Assembly (NCBI GenBank): GCA_030123565.1
Contig: CP126122.1
Span: 2,928,800 to 2,992,799, forward strand
DNA length: 64,000 nt
Source of the DNA: Nitrospira sp.
Lineage (GTDB): Bacteria > Nitrospirota > Nitrospiria > Nitrospirales > Nitrospiraceae
Direction: 5' to 3'
Position 1 is the first letter of the stretch. Every line of letters begins with the position of its first letter. Positions 49,888-61,128 of this stretch are shown here, one piece after another. A model generated the notes under the pieces. That model searched no databases and was not told the DNA's origin. It was given only the letters and a program-made list of their open reading frames with translations. Both the position numbers and the translations under genes were made by a program.

Positions 49888-51917
49888 GGTGCTCCTTCAT
49901 GAACCGTGGTCCCGAGCCCCACCGTGGGCAAATAGACATCGAAGGTGGCGCCGACCTTGTCGTTTCGCACCTCGATGCGGCCGCGATGGTCCGAGACGAT
50001 GCCGTAACTGAGAAACAGCCCAAGCCCGGTCCCCTGACCGGCCGGCTTGGTGGTAAAGAATGGATCGAAGACGCGATCGAGGATCGCGATCGGCACACCG
50101 GGACCGTTGTCCGACACGCTGATCCAGACCCACTCGTCCCCGTTGTTCTGTATGCGCGCCGTACGGACCGTAATCACCCCGTGGTCCGTGAACCCGGTCA
50201 CTGCGTCGATAGCGTTGTTGATGAGGTTGAGCAGGACCGTTTCCAGACGATCGCGATCCCCCATCACCGGCGCCAGTTCCGGCGCCAATTGCGCATCGAT
50301 CCGGACCGAGAGCGCCGCGATCCGTTCACCGGCCATGGCCACGCAGGTCCGCGCCACACAATTGAGATCGAGCGGTTTCAACGTCGAGACCGTGCCGCGG
50401 GAAAACGTGAGGATGCTGCGCGTGACCCGGGAGATCCGCTCCGCCTGCGTGCGGATCGCCACCAGGTCCCGGCCGACCTCGTCCGGCACGCAGGTCTGCG
50501 CCGCCTCTGCTTCCATGCACTCGATCCGGTTCAAGATGATGCCGAGCGGATTGTTGATCTCGTGGGCGATCCCGCTGGCGACCTTGCCGAGCGTCGCCAA
50601 CCGTTCGGACAACTCCAGCTTTCGCATCTGCCTGGTGATCTCCGCCGTCTTCTCTTCCACCCGATGGGTAAGTTCCGCGTTCAGCGATTCCAACTCCGTC
50701 CGCGACGCGTGCAACTTGTCCGCCATGCGATGCACCGCCACAGCCAGATCTTCGAATTCATCGCCGGTTTTCACATCGAGCGGCCCGTCGTAGGTGCCCC
50801 GGCTGATCGCCTCCACACCCCTCTTCAAGACCTGGATCGGACGGGCGATCCTGGCCGCCACATATCGACCCATCGCCCACAACAGCCCCACCATGACCAG
50901 TCCGATCGCAGCCAGATTCCTGAGCTGGTCCCGGATCGGTGCGTAACTCTCCACCGGCTGCTGCCGCACGAAGATGTGCCACGTGTTGTCCGGCAACGTG
51001 AGCCCGGTGACCGGCGCATAACCCACCACCGTATCGGTCCCGCCATGGCCGTCGTCGTCCGCAATCCCCCAGCCGGGATCCGACGATACGATCATGGCCA
51101 TCAGCTGGCTGGGGATGCGATGCGCCTGCCGGGGCAGGATCGGACAGACGAGCGGAGCTCCGGCGGCATCGAAGAGCATGGCGTGTCCGGTCTGCCCGAT
51201 GCGAATCTGATTGATCATGCCGAAGAGGGTGTCGAACCGATAGGAGGCCTTGACCGCCCCGATGACGGTATGGTGACGGTCGTCAAGGATCGGCACGGCA
51301 ATGTCGATGGTTTCCTCCGGAGTCCCGAACGAGCCTTCCTTGGCGGGAATCAACCCGCTGACGTACACATGGTCGCTGCCCCCCGCGCGGACCACGTTCC
51401 ACCAGGACTCCTCGTTGAACGAATAGTGGTCCGGCTCCGAGCTGGCGGCGACCAACGATCCATGTTGATCAACGATCAGGAGGCCGACGACTTTGTCTCC
51501 GCTCCGGACCTTCGTGTCCAGCAGAAACCGCGAGAGGTCTCGGTCCAGCAGCCGCGCAGCCGCCTCCTTCCCCTTCTCCCAAACCTGCGTCCGTTCCCGG
51601 ATGAGACGCTCGACCTGCGCGAGGTCCTGGGGATAGGAACTGTTCGCAGCCTCCACCGGTTGGCGGACCCGCAGGGGAGCCGAACCCAAGAGGCGGGCCG
51701 CTTGGATTTCGCTTTGCACCAACATCGTCACCCGGTCGGCAGCCTGCACCGCCACCGCCTGCAGGTTGCCGCCGATGAGGTCCCGCAGGGATTGCATGCC
51801 GGACATATAGGCGAGCACCAGTCCGATCAGCAGCGGGATACAACCCACCAGCACGATGGCCAGAACGATGCGGCCCTTGATCGTACGAATCGTCATGCGC
51901 GATACCACTCGGGCCAT
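49863..51917 (-). CDS. Membrane sensor histidine kinase with a Cache-like domain
   Basis: This kinase of about 684 aa has a first membrane span (GRIVLAIVLVGCIPLLIGLVLAY), a periplasmic sensor of about 290 residues with Cache-like features (VGLLIVDQHGSLVAASSEPD; VDIAVPILDDRHH-type strand), and a second span (LAAIGLVMVGLLWAMG). A HAMP region follows, then the H-box SGIAHEINNPLGIILNRIE, N-box NLINNAIDAV, and G-boxes DNGPGVP and GQGTGLGLFLSYGI. An ATG at 51896 is an alternative start; neither has a clear ribosome-binding site. The ligand is unknown; copper, manganese or an oxidisable substrate would fit the neighbours. Confidence 0.9.
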   Translation of the reverse strand: MARVVSRMTIRTIKGRIVLAIVLVGCIPLLIGLVLAYMSGMQSLRDLIGGNLQAVAVQAADRVTMLVQSEIQAARLLGSAPLRVRQPVEAANSSYPQDLAQVERLIRERTQVWEKGKEAAARLLDRDLSRFLLDTKVRSGDKVVGLLIVDQHGSLVAASSEPDHYSFNEESWWNVVRAGGSDHVYVSGLIPAKEGSFGTPEETIDIAVPILDDRHHTVIGAVKASYRFDTLFGMINQIRIGQTGHAMLFDAAGAPLVCPILPRQAHRIPSQLMAMIVSSDPGWGIADDDGHGGTDTVVGYAPVTGLTLPDNTWHIFVRQQPVESYAPIRDQLRNLAAIGLVMVGLLWAMGRYVAARIARPIQVLKRGVEAISRGTYDGPLDVKTGDEFEDLAVAVHRMADKLHASRTELESLNAELTHRVEEKTAEITRQMRKLELSERLATLGKVASGIAHEINNPLGIILNRIECMEAEAAQTCVPDEVGRDLVAIRTQAERISRVTRSILTFSRGTVSTLKPLDLNCVARTCVAMAGERIAALSVRIDAQLAPELAPVMGDRDRLETVLLNLINNAIDAVTGFTDHGVITVRTARIQNNGDEWVWISVSDNGPGVPIAILDRVFDPFFTTKPAGQGTGLGLFLSYGIVSDHRGRIEVRNDKVGATFDVYLPTVGLGTTVHEGAPWGLQEKS

Positions 51918-52020
51918 TCTAAACAACCGGCGAAAGAAAACGCCAGATCGCCACCCGGATCGGCTGTACGTGGCTGCGCACCGGACCGGTCTGCACTGTG
52001 GCAGCACGAGGTCACGAAGG

Positions 52021-55000
52021 TTACGCGGCAGGATGCAGGGAAGCCGTACGGGCTCGGAGCCACCGGAGTCTCAGGCGGTCGAGAAACAAATACACGACCG
52101 GTGTCGTATAGAGGGTCAGGACCTGGCTCACGAGCAACCCGCCCACGATGGCGAGGCCCAGTGGGCGCCGCAGTTCCGATCCCACTCCCGTGCCGACCGC
52201 CAGGGGAAGGGCGCCCAGCAACGCCGCCATGGTCGTCATCATGATCGGCCGAAACCGCAACAGGCAGGCCTCGTAGATGGCCTCCGCCGGGGTCTTGCCC
52301 TCCGCCGCCCGTTCGCTTTGCAGCGCGAAGTCGATCATCATGATGGCATTCTTTTTCACGATGCCGATCAGCAGCATGATGCCGATCAGCGCGATCATCG
52401 TCAGTTCCGCCTTGAAGAGCAGCAAGGCCAGCAGCGCGCCGACGCCGGCGGAGGGCAGGGTCGAAAGGATCGTGAGCGGATGGATGTAGCTCTCATACAG
52501 AATGCCCAGCACGATATAGACCGCGACCAACGCCGCCAGGATCAGCCACGGTTGGTTCTCAATGGAAGATTGAAACGCCTTCGCCGTGCCTTGGAACGTG
52601 CCGCGCACGCCGGCCGGCAAGCCGATGTCGTGCATCGCCTGATCGACGGCCCGGACGGCTTCGCCGAGCGAGACCCCCGGCGCCATGTTGAACGACAGGG
52701 TCACGGCGGGAAACTGTCCCTGATGGTTGACGGACAGAATCGTGTTCATCGGCTCATACCTGGTGACGGCGCTCAACGGCACCTGGGCGCCGGTCGGCGC
52801 GCGGACATAGATGTCATGGAGGGCGGCGGGGTCCTGCCAGTACTGCGGAGCCACCTCCATCACGACGTGGTATTGGTTCAACGCCGTGTAGATGATCGAC
52901 ACCTGGCGCTGACCGAACGCATCGTAGAGGGTATCGTCGATGAGTTGCGGGCTCAGGCCGAGCCGTGAGGCCGTGGCTCGATCGAACACCACCAGCGATT
53001 GCTGCCCCCGGTCCTGCTGATCGCTGTTCACGTCCACGATTTCCGGCAAGCTCCGCAATGTTTGCTCGACGGTCGGCGCCCAACTGTTGAGTTCGGACAA
53101 ATCCACGCTCTGCAAGGTGTATTGATACTGCGCGCTGCTCGCCCTGCCGCCGACACGCAGATCCTGGATGGCCTGGAGATAGGTCGGCGCGCCGGGAACC
53201 TTGGCCAGCTTGGGGCGCAGGCGGGCGATGACCTCATCGGAACTCAGACCCCGTTCTGCGAGCGGCTTCAACGCGACGAACATCCGGCCGGTGTTGGTCA
53301 TGCCGCCGCCGGTGAAACCGGTCACGTTCTCGACGGCGGGGTCACTCTTGATGATGTCCACCACTTCGGACAGCTTCTGGCGCATCGCCTGAAACGAAAT
53401 GTCCTGCGCGGCCTGGATGCTGGCGAAGAGACGCCCCGTATCCTGCTGGGGGAAGAATCCCTTCGGGGCGATGACGTACAGGTAAACGGTGAGGGCCATG
53501 GTGCCCAGCGTCACCAACAGCATCGCACGCGGATGCCGGAGAACCCAGGTCAGACTTCTTGCGTATCCGCCGCGCATGGCCTCGAACAGCCGCTCGGCGG
53601 TGCGGTACCACCAGCCATGCGAACCGGTCGGCTCCGATCGCAACACCCGCGCACAGAGCATCGGAATCGTCGTGAGCGAAACCACCAGCGACATGAGAAT
53701 CGCCACCGAGAGCGTCGCGGCGAATTCACGAAACAGCCGTCCGAGCATCCCGCCCATGAGGAAAATCGGAATGAAGACCGCGACCAGCGACAGGGTCATC
53801 GACAGGACGGTAAACGCAATGTCCTTCGCTCCCCGCAAGGCCGCCTCCATCGGCGGCACTCCCTGCTCGCGATAACGGGTGATGTTTTCGAGCACGACGA
53901 TGGCATCGTCCACCACGAAGCCGGTGGCGATCGTCAGGGCCATGAGGGACAGGTTGTCGAGACTGTAGCCGCACAGGTACATGACGCCGAACGTGGAGAT
54001 CAGCGACACCGGGACCGCGACCGTCGGGATCACGGTGGCGCGGACGTTCCGGAGAAAAACGAACACCACCAGAATCACCAGCCCGACGGAAATGATCAGG
54101 GTCTTCTCGACGTCGTGCAGCGAGGCGCGAATCACCGGTGTCCGGTCCATCACCACCGACAGGGCGATGGGGCCTGGCAATGAGGCTTCCAACGGCGGCA
54201 GCCGCGCGCGGAGGCGGTCCACCGTCTCGATGATATTGGCTCCCGCCTGCCGGTAAATGATCACCAACACTGCCGGCGTGCCGTTCGCCACTCCCATGGT
54301 CCGCAGGTTTTCGACCGACTGTTGGACCGTCGCCACGTCGGAAAGCTGCACGGCCCGCCCATTGCGATAGGCCACGATCAACGGAAGATACTCCTCGACA
54401 TCGTGGAGTTGATCGTTCGTCCTGATCTCCCAGGTCCGATCGTCGGCCGTCAGCTGCCCCTTCGGACGATTCACGTTCGTGCCGGCCAAGACCCGGCGCA
54501 CATCTCCCAATCCGATGCCGTACTTGTTCAACGCGGTCGGATTGAGATCGACCCGGATGGCCGGCAGGGACCCTCCCCCTACGACAACTTGCCCCACCCC
54601 TTCGACCTGCGAGAGTTTTTGCTGCAGGATGCTCGAAGCCGCGTCGTACATCTGGCCCCGGCTCATGAGGTCGGAGGTCAACGCGAGGATCAGGATGGGT
54701 CCGTCGGAAGGATTGATCTTGCGGTAACTGGGACTGTTCGGCAGATTCGACGGCAGATCGGCCCTGGCTGCATTGATCGCCGCCTGCACATCTCGCGCGG
54801 CGCCGTCGATATCACGGTGCAACTCGAACTGGAGGGTCACGTTGGTTTCCCCGATCATACTGGTGGAGGTCATCTCGGTCACGCCCGCGATGCGGGTGAA
54901 TTGGCGTTCGAGCGGCGCCGCCACGGAGGAGGCCATGGTTTCAGGACTCGCGCCGGGCAGCATGGCGGAAACGTTGATGGTCGGGAACTCCACCTGGGGG

Positions 55001-55110
55001 AGCGAGGCCACGGGCAGGAATTGAAACGCGACGATGCCCACCAGCGTCACGCCGATGGTGAGCAACATCGTGGCGACGGGACGACGGACGAACGGGGCCG
55101 AAATATTCAT
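52021..55110 (-). CDS. mdtC: RND efflux transporter, MdtC-like
   Basis: This 1,029-aa inner-membrane pump starts [20 protein letters not shown]. It has [19 protein letters not shown] with the paired Asp of TM4, and a C-terminus [33 protein letters not shown] typical of the MdtB/MdtC branch. MdtB and MdtC form a mixed trimer. Its start overlaps the stop of the MdtB-like gene by four bases, as in mdtABC operons. No TolC-type gene is in the window. Confidence 0.92.
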   Translation of the reverse strand: MNISAPFVRRPVATMLLTIGVTLVGIVAFQFLPVASLPQVEFPTINVSAMLPGASPETMASSVAAPLERQFTRIAGVTEMTSTSMIGETNVTLQFELHRDIDGAARDVQAAINAARADLPSNLPNSPSYRKINPSDGPILILALTSDLMSRGQMYDAASSILQQKLSQVEGVGQVVVGGGSLPAIRVDLNPTALNKYGIGLGDVRRVLAGTNVNRPKGQLTADDRTWEIRTNDQLHDVEEYLPLIVAYRNGRAVQLSDVATVQQSVENLRTMGVANGTPAVLVIIYRQAGANIIETVDRLRARLPPLEASLPGPIALSVVMDRTPVIRASLHDVEKTLIISVGLVILVVFVFLRNVRATVIPTVAVPVSLISTFGVMYLCGYSLDNLSLMALTIATGFVVDDAIVVLENITRYREQGVPPMEAALRGAKDIAFTVLSMTLSLVAVFIPIFLMGGMLGRLFREFAATLSVAILMSLVVSLTTIPMLCARVLRSEPTGSHGWWYRTAERLFEAMRGGYARSLTWVLRHPRAMLLVTLGTMALTVYLYVIAPKGFFPQQDTGRLFASIQAAQDISFQAMRQKLSEVVDIIKSDPAVENVTGFTGGGMTNTGRMFVALKPLAERGLSSDEVIARLRPKLAKVPGAPTYLQAIQDLRVGGRASSAQYQYTLQSVDLSELNSWAPTVEQTLRSLPEIVDVNSDQQDRGQQSLVVFDRATASRLGLSPQLIDDTLYDAFGQRQVSIIYTALNQYHVVMEVAPQYWQDPAALHDIYVRAPTGAQVPLSAVTRYEPMNTILSVNHQGQFPAVTLSFNMAPGVSLGEAVRAVDQAMHDIGLPAGVRGTFQGTAKAFQSSIENQPWLILAALVAVYIVLGILYESYIHPLTILSTLPSAGVGALLALLLFKAELTMIALIGIMLLIGIVKKNAIMMIDFALQSERAAEGKTPAEAIYEACLLRFRPIMMTTMAALLGALPLAVGTGVGSELRRPLGLAIVGGLLVSQVLTLYTTPVVYLFLDRLRLRWLRARTASLHPAA

Positions 55111-58100
55111 CGCTGACCTGCGGGAGACAGCGTTTCAGCGACCGCAACCTGATGCCGCCCACGACGAAACCGCGCGGCCAGCCGATCCAATGCGAGGTAG
55201 ACCACCGGGGTCGTGTAGAGCGTCAGCAGCTGGCTCAAGACCAGACCGCCGACGATGGAGATGCCGAGCGGTCGCCGCAGCTCCGAGCCCACACCGGAAC
55301 CCATCGCCAGCGGCAGGGCCCCGAGCAGGGCGGCCATCGTCGTCATCATGATGGGCCGGAACCGCAAGAGCCCCGCCTCGTAGATGGCCTCCTCCGGCGG
55401 TTTGCCTTCATTGCGCTCCGCGTCCAGGGCAAAGTCGATCATCATGATGGCGTTCTTCTTTACGATTCCGATCAGCAGGATGACGCCGATGAGGGCGATG
55501 ACGCTGAATTCCATGCGGAACAACATCAGGGCCAACAACGCGCCGACTCCCGCCGACGGCAAGGTCGAGAGAATCGTGAGCGGATGGATGTAGCTCTCGT
55601 ATAAAATCCCGAGCACGATATAGACCGTGACCAGGGCGGCCAAAATCAGCAGCGGTTCGTTTGCCAACGCCATCTGGAAGGCCTGCGCCGCTCCCTGGAA
55701 GCTGCCGCGAATGCTGGCGGGAAGTCCCAGTTCCTTCGCCGTTTGCCGGATCGCCTCCACCGCCTCGCCGAGTGAGCCTCCCGGCGCGAGGTTGAACGAG
55801 ATCGTCACCGCGGGAAACTGGCCCTGCCGGCTGATCACGAGGGGCACGGTGGTTTCCGTTACCCTCGTGAACACGTTCAACGGCACGGACCCGCCGTTGC
55901 CGCGCACTTCGAGGAAATGCAACCCCTCCGGGCCCTTCTGAAACTCCGGCATCACCTCCAGAATGACGCGATACTGGTTCAACTGAGTGAACATGGTGGA
56001 CACCTGGCGCTGGCCGAACGCATCGTAGAGCGTGTCGGTGACGAGTTGCGGCGTGATCCCCAACCGGGAAGCAGTCTTGCGATCGATCTCCACCATGGAG
56101 GCCAGCCCCTGATTCTGCTCGTCGCTGCTGACATCCCGCAGCTCGGGCCGCAGCTGCAGCGCCTCTAAGAGCTTCGGGGCCCAGCGATGCAACTCCTCGG
56201 GATCGGCGTCTTCCAGCGTATATTGGAACTGGGTCCGGCTGACCCGATCTTCGACCGTGAGGTCCTGCACCGGTTGCATGTGCAGCGTGATCCCGTCCAC
56301 CTCGGCGGCCCGCGCCTCGAGCCGCCGGATGATCTCGGAGGCGGCGGCGCGCCGTTCCGCCAGCGGTTTTAAGTTGAGATACATCCGCCCGCTGTTGAGC
56401 GTCGTATTGGTGCCGTCGACGCCGATGAACGACGACAGGCTCTCGACGGCCGGTTCGGCCAGCAGCACGGCGGCCAGGGCCTGCTGCCGATCGACCATCG
56501 TCTTGAAGGACACGGCCTGCGGCGCTTCGGTCATGGCGAGGATCACCCCCGTATCCTGGAGCGGAAAGAATCCCTTGGGTATCAGAATGTAGAGCGCCAC
56601 GGTGAACAGCAGCGTGCCGGCCGTCATGACCAACGTCGCCTTCTGCCGTTGCAATACCCAGCGCAGGCTCGCTCCATACCCGGCGATGGTGCGGTCCAAG
56701 AACCGTTGCGACGCCCGAGAGAACCGGCTCGGCTGCTCCTCCCGCCTGTTGCGCAACAGTCTGGCGCACATCATCGGCGTGAGGGTCAAGGACACGACGG
56801 CCGAAATGAGGATGGTGATGCTCAACGTCACGGCAAACTCGCGGAACAATCGCCCGACCACATCACCCATGAACAGCAACGGAATCAACACGGCGATCAG
56901 GGAGACGGTCAACGACAGGATGGTGAAGGCGATCTGCTTCGACCCCTTGAGAGCGGCTTGGAGCGGCGAATCTCCCCGTTCGATGTACCGCGCGATGTTC
57001 TCGATCATGACGATGGCATCGTCCACGACGAACCCGGTGGAGATCGTCAACGCCATCAAGGTCAGGTTGTTCAGACTGAAACCCATCAGGTACATGACCC
57101 CGAAGGTCCCGATCAGCGAGAGCGGGACCGCCGCGGCCGGGATCACCGTGGCGGACAGCGTCCGCAAAAACAGAAAGATCACGAGGATGACGAGCATCAC
57201 CGCCAGCACCAACTCGAACTGCACGTCACGGACGGTCGCACGGATCGAGGTCGTGCGGTCGGTCAGGATCGACGTCTGCACGGCAGAAGGCAAGGTGCCC
57301 TGCAACTGCGGCAACAGGAGTTTGATCCGGTCGACGACTTCGATGACGTTGGTCCCGGGCTGGCGTTGAATGTTGACGATCACCGCCGGCGCCTCGTCCA
57401 TCCAGGCGGCCTGTTTGGTATTCTCGACATCATCGATCACGTCCGCGACATCGGACAGATGGACCGGCGCGCCGTTCCGATAGGCGACGATCAGAGCCTG
57501 ATAGTCCTTGCCGGCGAACAGCTGGTCCGTGGCATTGATGATCGAGGCCCGGCGCGGGCCATCGAAGCCGCCCTTCGCCTGGTTGACGTTGGCCGCGGCA
57601 ACCACGGAACGGAGGTCCTCCAACGTCAAGCCGTAGGCGGCCAGCGCACGGGGATTGGCCTGGACCCGCACGGCGGGACGCTGCCCTCCACTGATGCTCA
57701 CCAGGCCGACACCCGAAAGCTGCGAGATCTTCTGTGCGAACCGCGTTTCCGCGAAATCCCGCACCTGCGGTAAGGGCAGGGTCGCCGAGGTCAATGCCAC
57801 CGTGAGAATCGGCGCATCGGCCGGATTGACCTTGTTATAGACGGGCGGCGCGGGCAAATCGCGCGGCAGGAAGGTGGCCGCGGCATTCATGGCCGCCTGC
57901 ACCTCCTGCTCTGCGACGTCCAAATTGATGTCGAGACTGAATTGCAGCGTAATGACGGAACTGCCGCCGGAACTCGTGGAGGTCATCTGGTTCAGGCCCG
58001 GCATTTGGCCGAACTGGCGTTCCAACGGCGCCGTGATGGAGGAGGTCATCACGTCCGGCCCCGCGCCGGGGTAAAACGTCATTACCTGAATGGTCGGATA

Positions 58101-58223
58101 ATCGACTTGCGGCAGCGCGGAGACCGGCAGCTGCCGATAGGCCACGCCGCCCGCCAGAAGGATCGCGACCATCGTCAAGACCGTCGCCACCGGCCGCACG
58201 ATGAAGAGCCGCGAAGGGTTCAC
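55107..58223 (-). CDS. mdtB: RND efflux transporter, MdtB-like
   Basis: This 1,038-aa pump starts [47 protein letters not shown], the MdtB-type N-terminus. It has [19 protein letters not shown] in TM4. Both porter halves and all membrane segments appear complete. It overlaps the adaptor gene upstream and the MdtC-like gene downstream (ATGA at both joints), so the three are translated as a set. Confidence 0.93.
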   Translation of the reverse strand: MNPSRLFIVRPVATVLTMVAILLAGGVAYRQLPVSALPQVDYPTIQVMTFYPGAGPDVMTSSITAPLERQFGQMPGLNQMTSTSSGGSSVITLQFSLDINLDVAEQEVQAAMNAAATFLPRDLPAPPVYNKVNPADAPILTVALTSATLPLPQVRDFAETRFAQKISQLSGVGLVSISGGQRPAVRVQANPRALAAYGLTLEDLRSVVAAANVNQAKGGFDGPRRASIINATDQLFAGKDYQALIVAYRNGAPVHLSDVADVIDDVENTKQAAWMDEAPAVIVNIQRQPGTNVIEVVDRIKLLLPQLQGTLPSAVQTSILTDRTTSIRATVRDVQFELVLAVMLVILVIFLFLRTLSATVIPAAAVPLSLIGTFGVMYLMGFSLNNLTLMALTISTGFVVDDAIVMIENIARYIERGDSPLQAALKGSKQIAFTILSLTVSLIAVLIPLLFMGDVVGRLFREFAVTLSITILISAVVSLTLTPMMCARLLRNRREEQPSRFSRASQRFLDRTIAGYGASLRWVLQRQKATLVMTAGTLLFTVALYILIPKGFFPLQDTGVILAMTEAPQAVSFKTMVDRQQALAAVLLAEPAVESLSSFIGVDGTNTTLNSGRMYLNLKPLAERRAAASEIIRRLEARAAEVDGITLHMQPVQDLTVEDRVSRTQFQYTLEDADPEELHRWAPKLLEALQLRPELRDVSSDEQNQGLASMVEIDRKTASRLGITPQLVTDTLYDAFGQRQVSTMFTQLNQYRVILEVMPEFQKGPEGLHFLEVRGNGGSVPLNVFTRVTETTVPLVISRQGQFPAVTISFNLAPGGSLGEAVEAIRQTAKELGLPASIRGSFQGAAQAFQMALANEPLLILAALVTVYIVLGILYESYIHPLTILSTLPSAGVGALLALMLFRMEFSVIALIGVILLIGIVKKNAIMMIDFALDAERNEGKPPEEAIYEAGLLRFRPIMMTTMAALLGALPLAMGSGVGSELRRPLGISIVGGLVLSQLLTLYTTPVVYLALDRLAARFRRGRHQVAVAETLSPAGQR

Positions 58224-59458
58224 GTCCGCTTCCCCTGTTTCGGCGGGTCGATCGCCGGCGCCGGGACCTCCTGTCCGGCCGGCACCGGGCCGGCAGAGGG
58301 CCGCAGCTCGACCTTGCTGCCTTCCCGTAATTTCTCGGTCCCGTCCACGACGACCAACTCGCCTGAGGCCAGTCCCGTCTCAATCGAAGCCTCTTCCCCC
58401 TGCATCACTCCCACCGTCACCGCGCGCACGCTGACGGTCTGATCTTCGTTGTTCACCACATACACGAAGGGCCCCTTCGGCCCCCGCTGGACGGCGGCGG
58501 AGGGCACCAGCGTCACGTCCCGTTTGATATCCAACAGGAGCCTGGCATTCACGAACTGATTGGGAAACAGTTCGCTGTCGTCGTTGGGAAACACCGCCTT
58601 CAGCCGGACCGTGCCGGTGGTGGGATCGATTTGATTGTCCACGGTCAGGAGGGTCCCCGTGGCCAGCCTGCGCTTCTGCTCACGATCGAACGCCTCCACG
58701 GTCAACTGTGTCCCGGCCTTGAGCCGTTCAAGCACGGACGGCAGGTTGTCCTCCGCCAACGTGAACACGACCGTGATCGGTTGCAGTTGCGTGATCACCA
58801 GCAATCCATTGGGATCGTTCGCCCGCACGATGTTCCCGGCATCCACGAGGCGCAGCCCCACCCTCCCGTTGATAGGGGCCGTAATGCTGGAATAGGTCAA
58901 CTGCAATTTGGCATTGTCGATCTGCCCCTGGTCTGCCTTGACGATTCCTTCGTATTGGCGCACCAGCGCTTCCTGGGTATCGAGCTGCTGTTTGGGAATG
59001 AAGTTCTGTCTGTAGAGATCCCGGTAGCGTTCAAGGTCCAGTTGCGCGTTTTTCATCTGCGCCTGATCGCGGGCCATCTGCCCTTCGGCCTGGATCAACT
59101 GCACTTCGAACGGACGCGGGTCGATCTGCGCCAGCAGGTCGCCGCTACGGACGAGTTGCCCCTCCTTGAACAGCACCCGCATCAACTGGCCGTCCACGCG
59201 GCTCTTTACCGTCACCGTGTTCATGGGAATGACGGATCCCAGGCCGTTCAGATAGATGTTGATCGCGCCGGTTTTCGCGGCGGCAGCCACGACAGGCTGG
59301 TTCCGCGCCGCCATGGCCGGACGTTTCTCCGCGCCGCGTGGTTGCGCCTCGCCGGATCTGGACATCAAAGCATAGGTCCCGACGGCGAGCAGACAGGCCG
59401 CGGACAATCCGATCAGCCACCGTTTCAACCGGGTTGCGAATCGTACCGACTCAGACAT
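58220..59458 (-). CDS. mdtA: Membrane-fusion protein, MdtA-like
   Basis: This 412-aa adaptor starts at the ATG giving [31 protein letters not shown], an N-terminal anchor. Lipoyl halves ([48 protein letters not shown]) flank a hairpin. The barrel domain contains [20 protein letters not shown], as in MdtA. A longer upstream start is possible in frame but lacks a good ribosome-binding site. It lies five bases after the CnrX-like gene and overlaps the MdtB-like gene. Confidence 0.92.
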   Translation of the reverse strand: MSESVRFATRLKRWLIGLSAACLLAVGTYALMSRSGEAQPRGAEKRPAMAARNQPVVAAAAKTGAINIYLNGLGSVIPMNTVTVKSRVDGQLMRVLFKEGQLVRSGDLLAQIDPRPFEVQLIQAEGQMARDQAQMKNAQLDLERYRDLYRQNFIPKQQLDTQEALVRQYEGIVKADQGQIDNAKLQLTYSSITAPINGRVGLRLVDAGNIVRANDPNGLLVITQLQPITVVFTLAEDNLPSVLERLKAGTQLTVEAFDREQKRRLATGTLLTVDNQIDPTTGTVRLKAVFPNDDSELFPNQFVNARLLLDIKRDVTLVPSAAVQRGPKGPFVYVVNNEDQTVSVRAVTVGVMQGEEASIETGLASGELVVVDGTEKLREGSKVELRPSAGPVPAGQEVPAPAIDPPKQGKRT

Positions 59459-59463
59459 CACGC

Positions 59464-59895
59464 CTATTCCTTCCGTCCCATTGTATCCTGCGCCTGCCGC
59501 ACATACTCGCTGTTCATTCGCCAACGCCGTTGAAGTTGAGCGTAGAGGAGGTCCAGCTTGGTCTGCTGCTCAGGCGACACCTTCGCCTTGATCTCCCCCA
59601 TGCCCAGGCCGAGGATCCTGTCCACGTCCGGTTGATGTTGGATTCTCAGTCGCAATATGTCGAGATGCGCCCGGTTGACGATCGGATCGATCTCCGCCCG
59701 TTGAGCCGGCGACAGCGACAGCTCCTGCGTCAGCCGTTTCATGATGCGTTCCTGCCGCGCCGCCGGCCCCCGATCCCACCGGTGCTCATCCTCATATTGA
59801 TAATAGAGCGCCGTCCCGACCGCACCGGTCAGGGCCCCGGCCAGAAACAGCACGAGGAGTCCGGTCCAGAGGGTGCCACGCGACAGGCTCGTCAT
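59464..59895 (-). CDS. Periplasmic metal-sensor-like protein (CnrX/Spy type)
   Basis: This 143-aa protein has an N-terminal anchor ([22 protein letters not shown]) and a helical periplasmic domain ([26 protein letters not shown]...; [20 protein letters not shown]). CnrX and Spy proteins share this helical hairpin and sense metals or chaperone proteins in the envelope. It lies between the anti-sigma and efflux genes, matching the sensor position in cnrYXH-like systems. No obvious metal-ligand cluster is visible, so metal sensing is not certain. Confidence 0.78.
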   Translation of the reverse strand: MTSLSRGTLWTGLLVLFLAGALTGAVGTALYYQYEDEHRWDRGPAARQERIMKRLTQELSLSPAQRAEIDPIVNRAHLDILRLRIQHQPDVDRILGLGMGEIKAKVSPEQQTKLDLLYAQLQRRWRMNSEYVRQAQDTMGRKE

Positions 59896-59909
59896 CTCCT
59901 ACTTTCCCC

Positions 59910-60230
59910 CTATTCTTCAAGCAACGCCGGTTCTGCAGCGAAGTCCTCCAGCCACAGCGCCGTGACCTGGTTGGATTGCCGGCTCGTATAGACGGCCACG
60001 GAGCCGGCGAACAGCACCGCCACGAGCACCGCCCCGGCGGCGGCCCGCCAGACCAACGGCTCCACCCAGGCGAGCGTCGAGGGTGAGGGCCGGGCGGCAA
60101 CCTCCAGGCGGATATCCCGCATCACGGTACGGACCCAGTCGTCGCCGACCGGAACGTCCGGCCGCGCGCGATGGGCCTCCGCAAAGATTCGCTCAAGGCG
60201 ATCGAGGCTTCCTTCAGGACCTGGTGCCAT
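59910..60230 (-). CDS. Putative membrane anti-sigma factor
   Basis: This 106-aa protein has a cytosolic N-terminus (LDRLERIFAEAHRARPDVPVGDDWVRTVMRDIRLE) and one membrane span (AAAGAVLVAVLFAGSVAVY). Its gene starts inside the sigma factor gene (17-base overlap), the usual anti-sigma arrangement, and is followed by the sensor-like gene. The sequence alone does not identify a zinc anti-sigma motif; the call rests mainly on topology and position. Confidence 0.72.
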   Translation of the reverse strand: MAPGPEGSLDRLERIFAEAHRARPDVPVGDDWVRTVMRDIRLEVAARPSPSTLAWVEPLVWRAAAGAVLVAVLFAGSVAVYTSRQSNQVTALWLEDFAAEPALLEE

Positions 60231-60816
60231 GGCGCTGTCGCTCCCGTTCTTCGCTCAACAGCCTGCGCAATGCCTGTCTGGCCCGATGGCATCGCACCTT
60301 CACATTGACGACGCTCCAGCCCAACAGGTCTGCCGCCTCACGGACGGAACGGCCGTCGAGATAGACCAACGTCAGGACCAGGCGGTTTTCCGCAGACAGC
60401 TGCGCCAGCGCCCAGTCCAATAACTCCAACGATTCACGCCGTTCGGCCTGAGCACGGAACTGCTCCCCCGATTCTGCCGCGAGCGCGCGATCGAGCCACC
60501 CTGCCTGGTCCTCGGTCAACGCACTCACCGGCACGTCCACCCGCCGGTTGGCCCGCCAGAAATCGTAACAGGTCCGAACGGCCAGGCGAGACAACCAATG
60601 GTCGAAAGGAACCTGCCCTGAGAACCGCGATAGGCTGCGGTAGGCGCGGACAAATACATCATGCGCGACCTCGGATACGCGGTCGGCCGGCACATGCCCG
60701 CTCACGATGTGGAGGACATGTGGCCGGTACCGGACGATCAAGTCGGCAAATCGGTCGGTTTCACCCTGCAGGACCCGGTCGATAATCTCCGCATCATCGG
60801 ACACGAGCGCCTGCAC
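60214..60816 (-). CDS. ECF sigma factor
   Basis: This 200-aa sigma factor has region 2 (ADLIVRYRPHVLHIVSGHVPADRVSEVAHDVFVRAYRSLSRF) and region 4 (LAQLSAENRLVLTLVYLDGRSVREAADLLGWSVVNVKVRCHRARQALRRLL). It opens the minus-strand series sigma, anti-sigma, CnrX-like, MdtABC-like, kinase, regulator. It probably controls the efflux genes in answer to an envelope or metal signal. The length is normal. Confidence 0.92.
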   Translation of the reverse strand: MQALVSDDAEIIDRVLQGETDRFADLIVRYRPHVLHIVSGHVPADRVSEVAHDVFVRAYRSLSRFSGQVPFDHWLSRLAVRTCYDFWRANRRVDVPVSALTEDQAGWLDRALAAESGEQFRAQAERRESLELLDWALAQLSAENRLVLTLVYLDGRSVREAADLLGWSVVNVKVRCHRARQALRRLLSEERERQRHGTRS

Positions 60817-61128
60817 TCCTGTGACCCGGACTGATCACGCCGCTTCGCCGCGAGCCTCAGCATCATACCCTATCCGCCTTCACGACCACAGGAGATGGTC
60901 CCCCTCTCCTTCAAGTCGCGACCGAGCCCCACAAGGTTACAGGCCATGCCGGAATAAGGTTCGGCAGACGGCAGGGCAGCAGAAAACCGCGGGAAATTGC
61001 CTGTATGGCCGGGCGATGCAGCGAGGTATGGAATAGGAGGAACGGAACCGCCCATCAGGCCCGGAAGGCCCGACGGCTCTGGATCGCACGACGGCCGGCA
61101 TGGGACGAACATCCGACAGAAGCAACCG
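60817..61128. other. Intergenic region upstream of the ECF operon
   Basis: There is no convincing gene in these 312 bases; the short frames present lack ribosome-binding sites and family resemblance. It should contain the ECF operon promoter, but I see no certain element. The LysR gene ends at its right edge. Confidence 0.5.

Noticed and set aside
49899-52244. 781-codon plus-strand frame across the histidine kinase
   Set aside because: It is antisense to intact H, N and G boxes. The composition is typical of a shadow frame.
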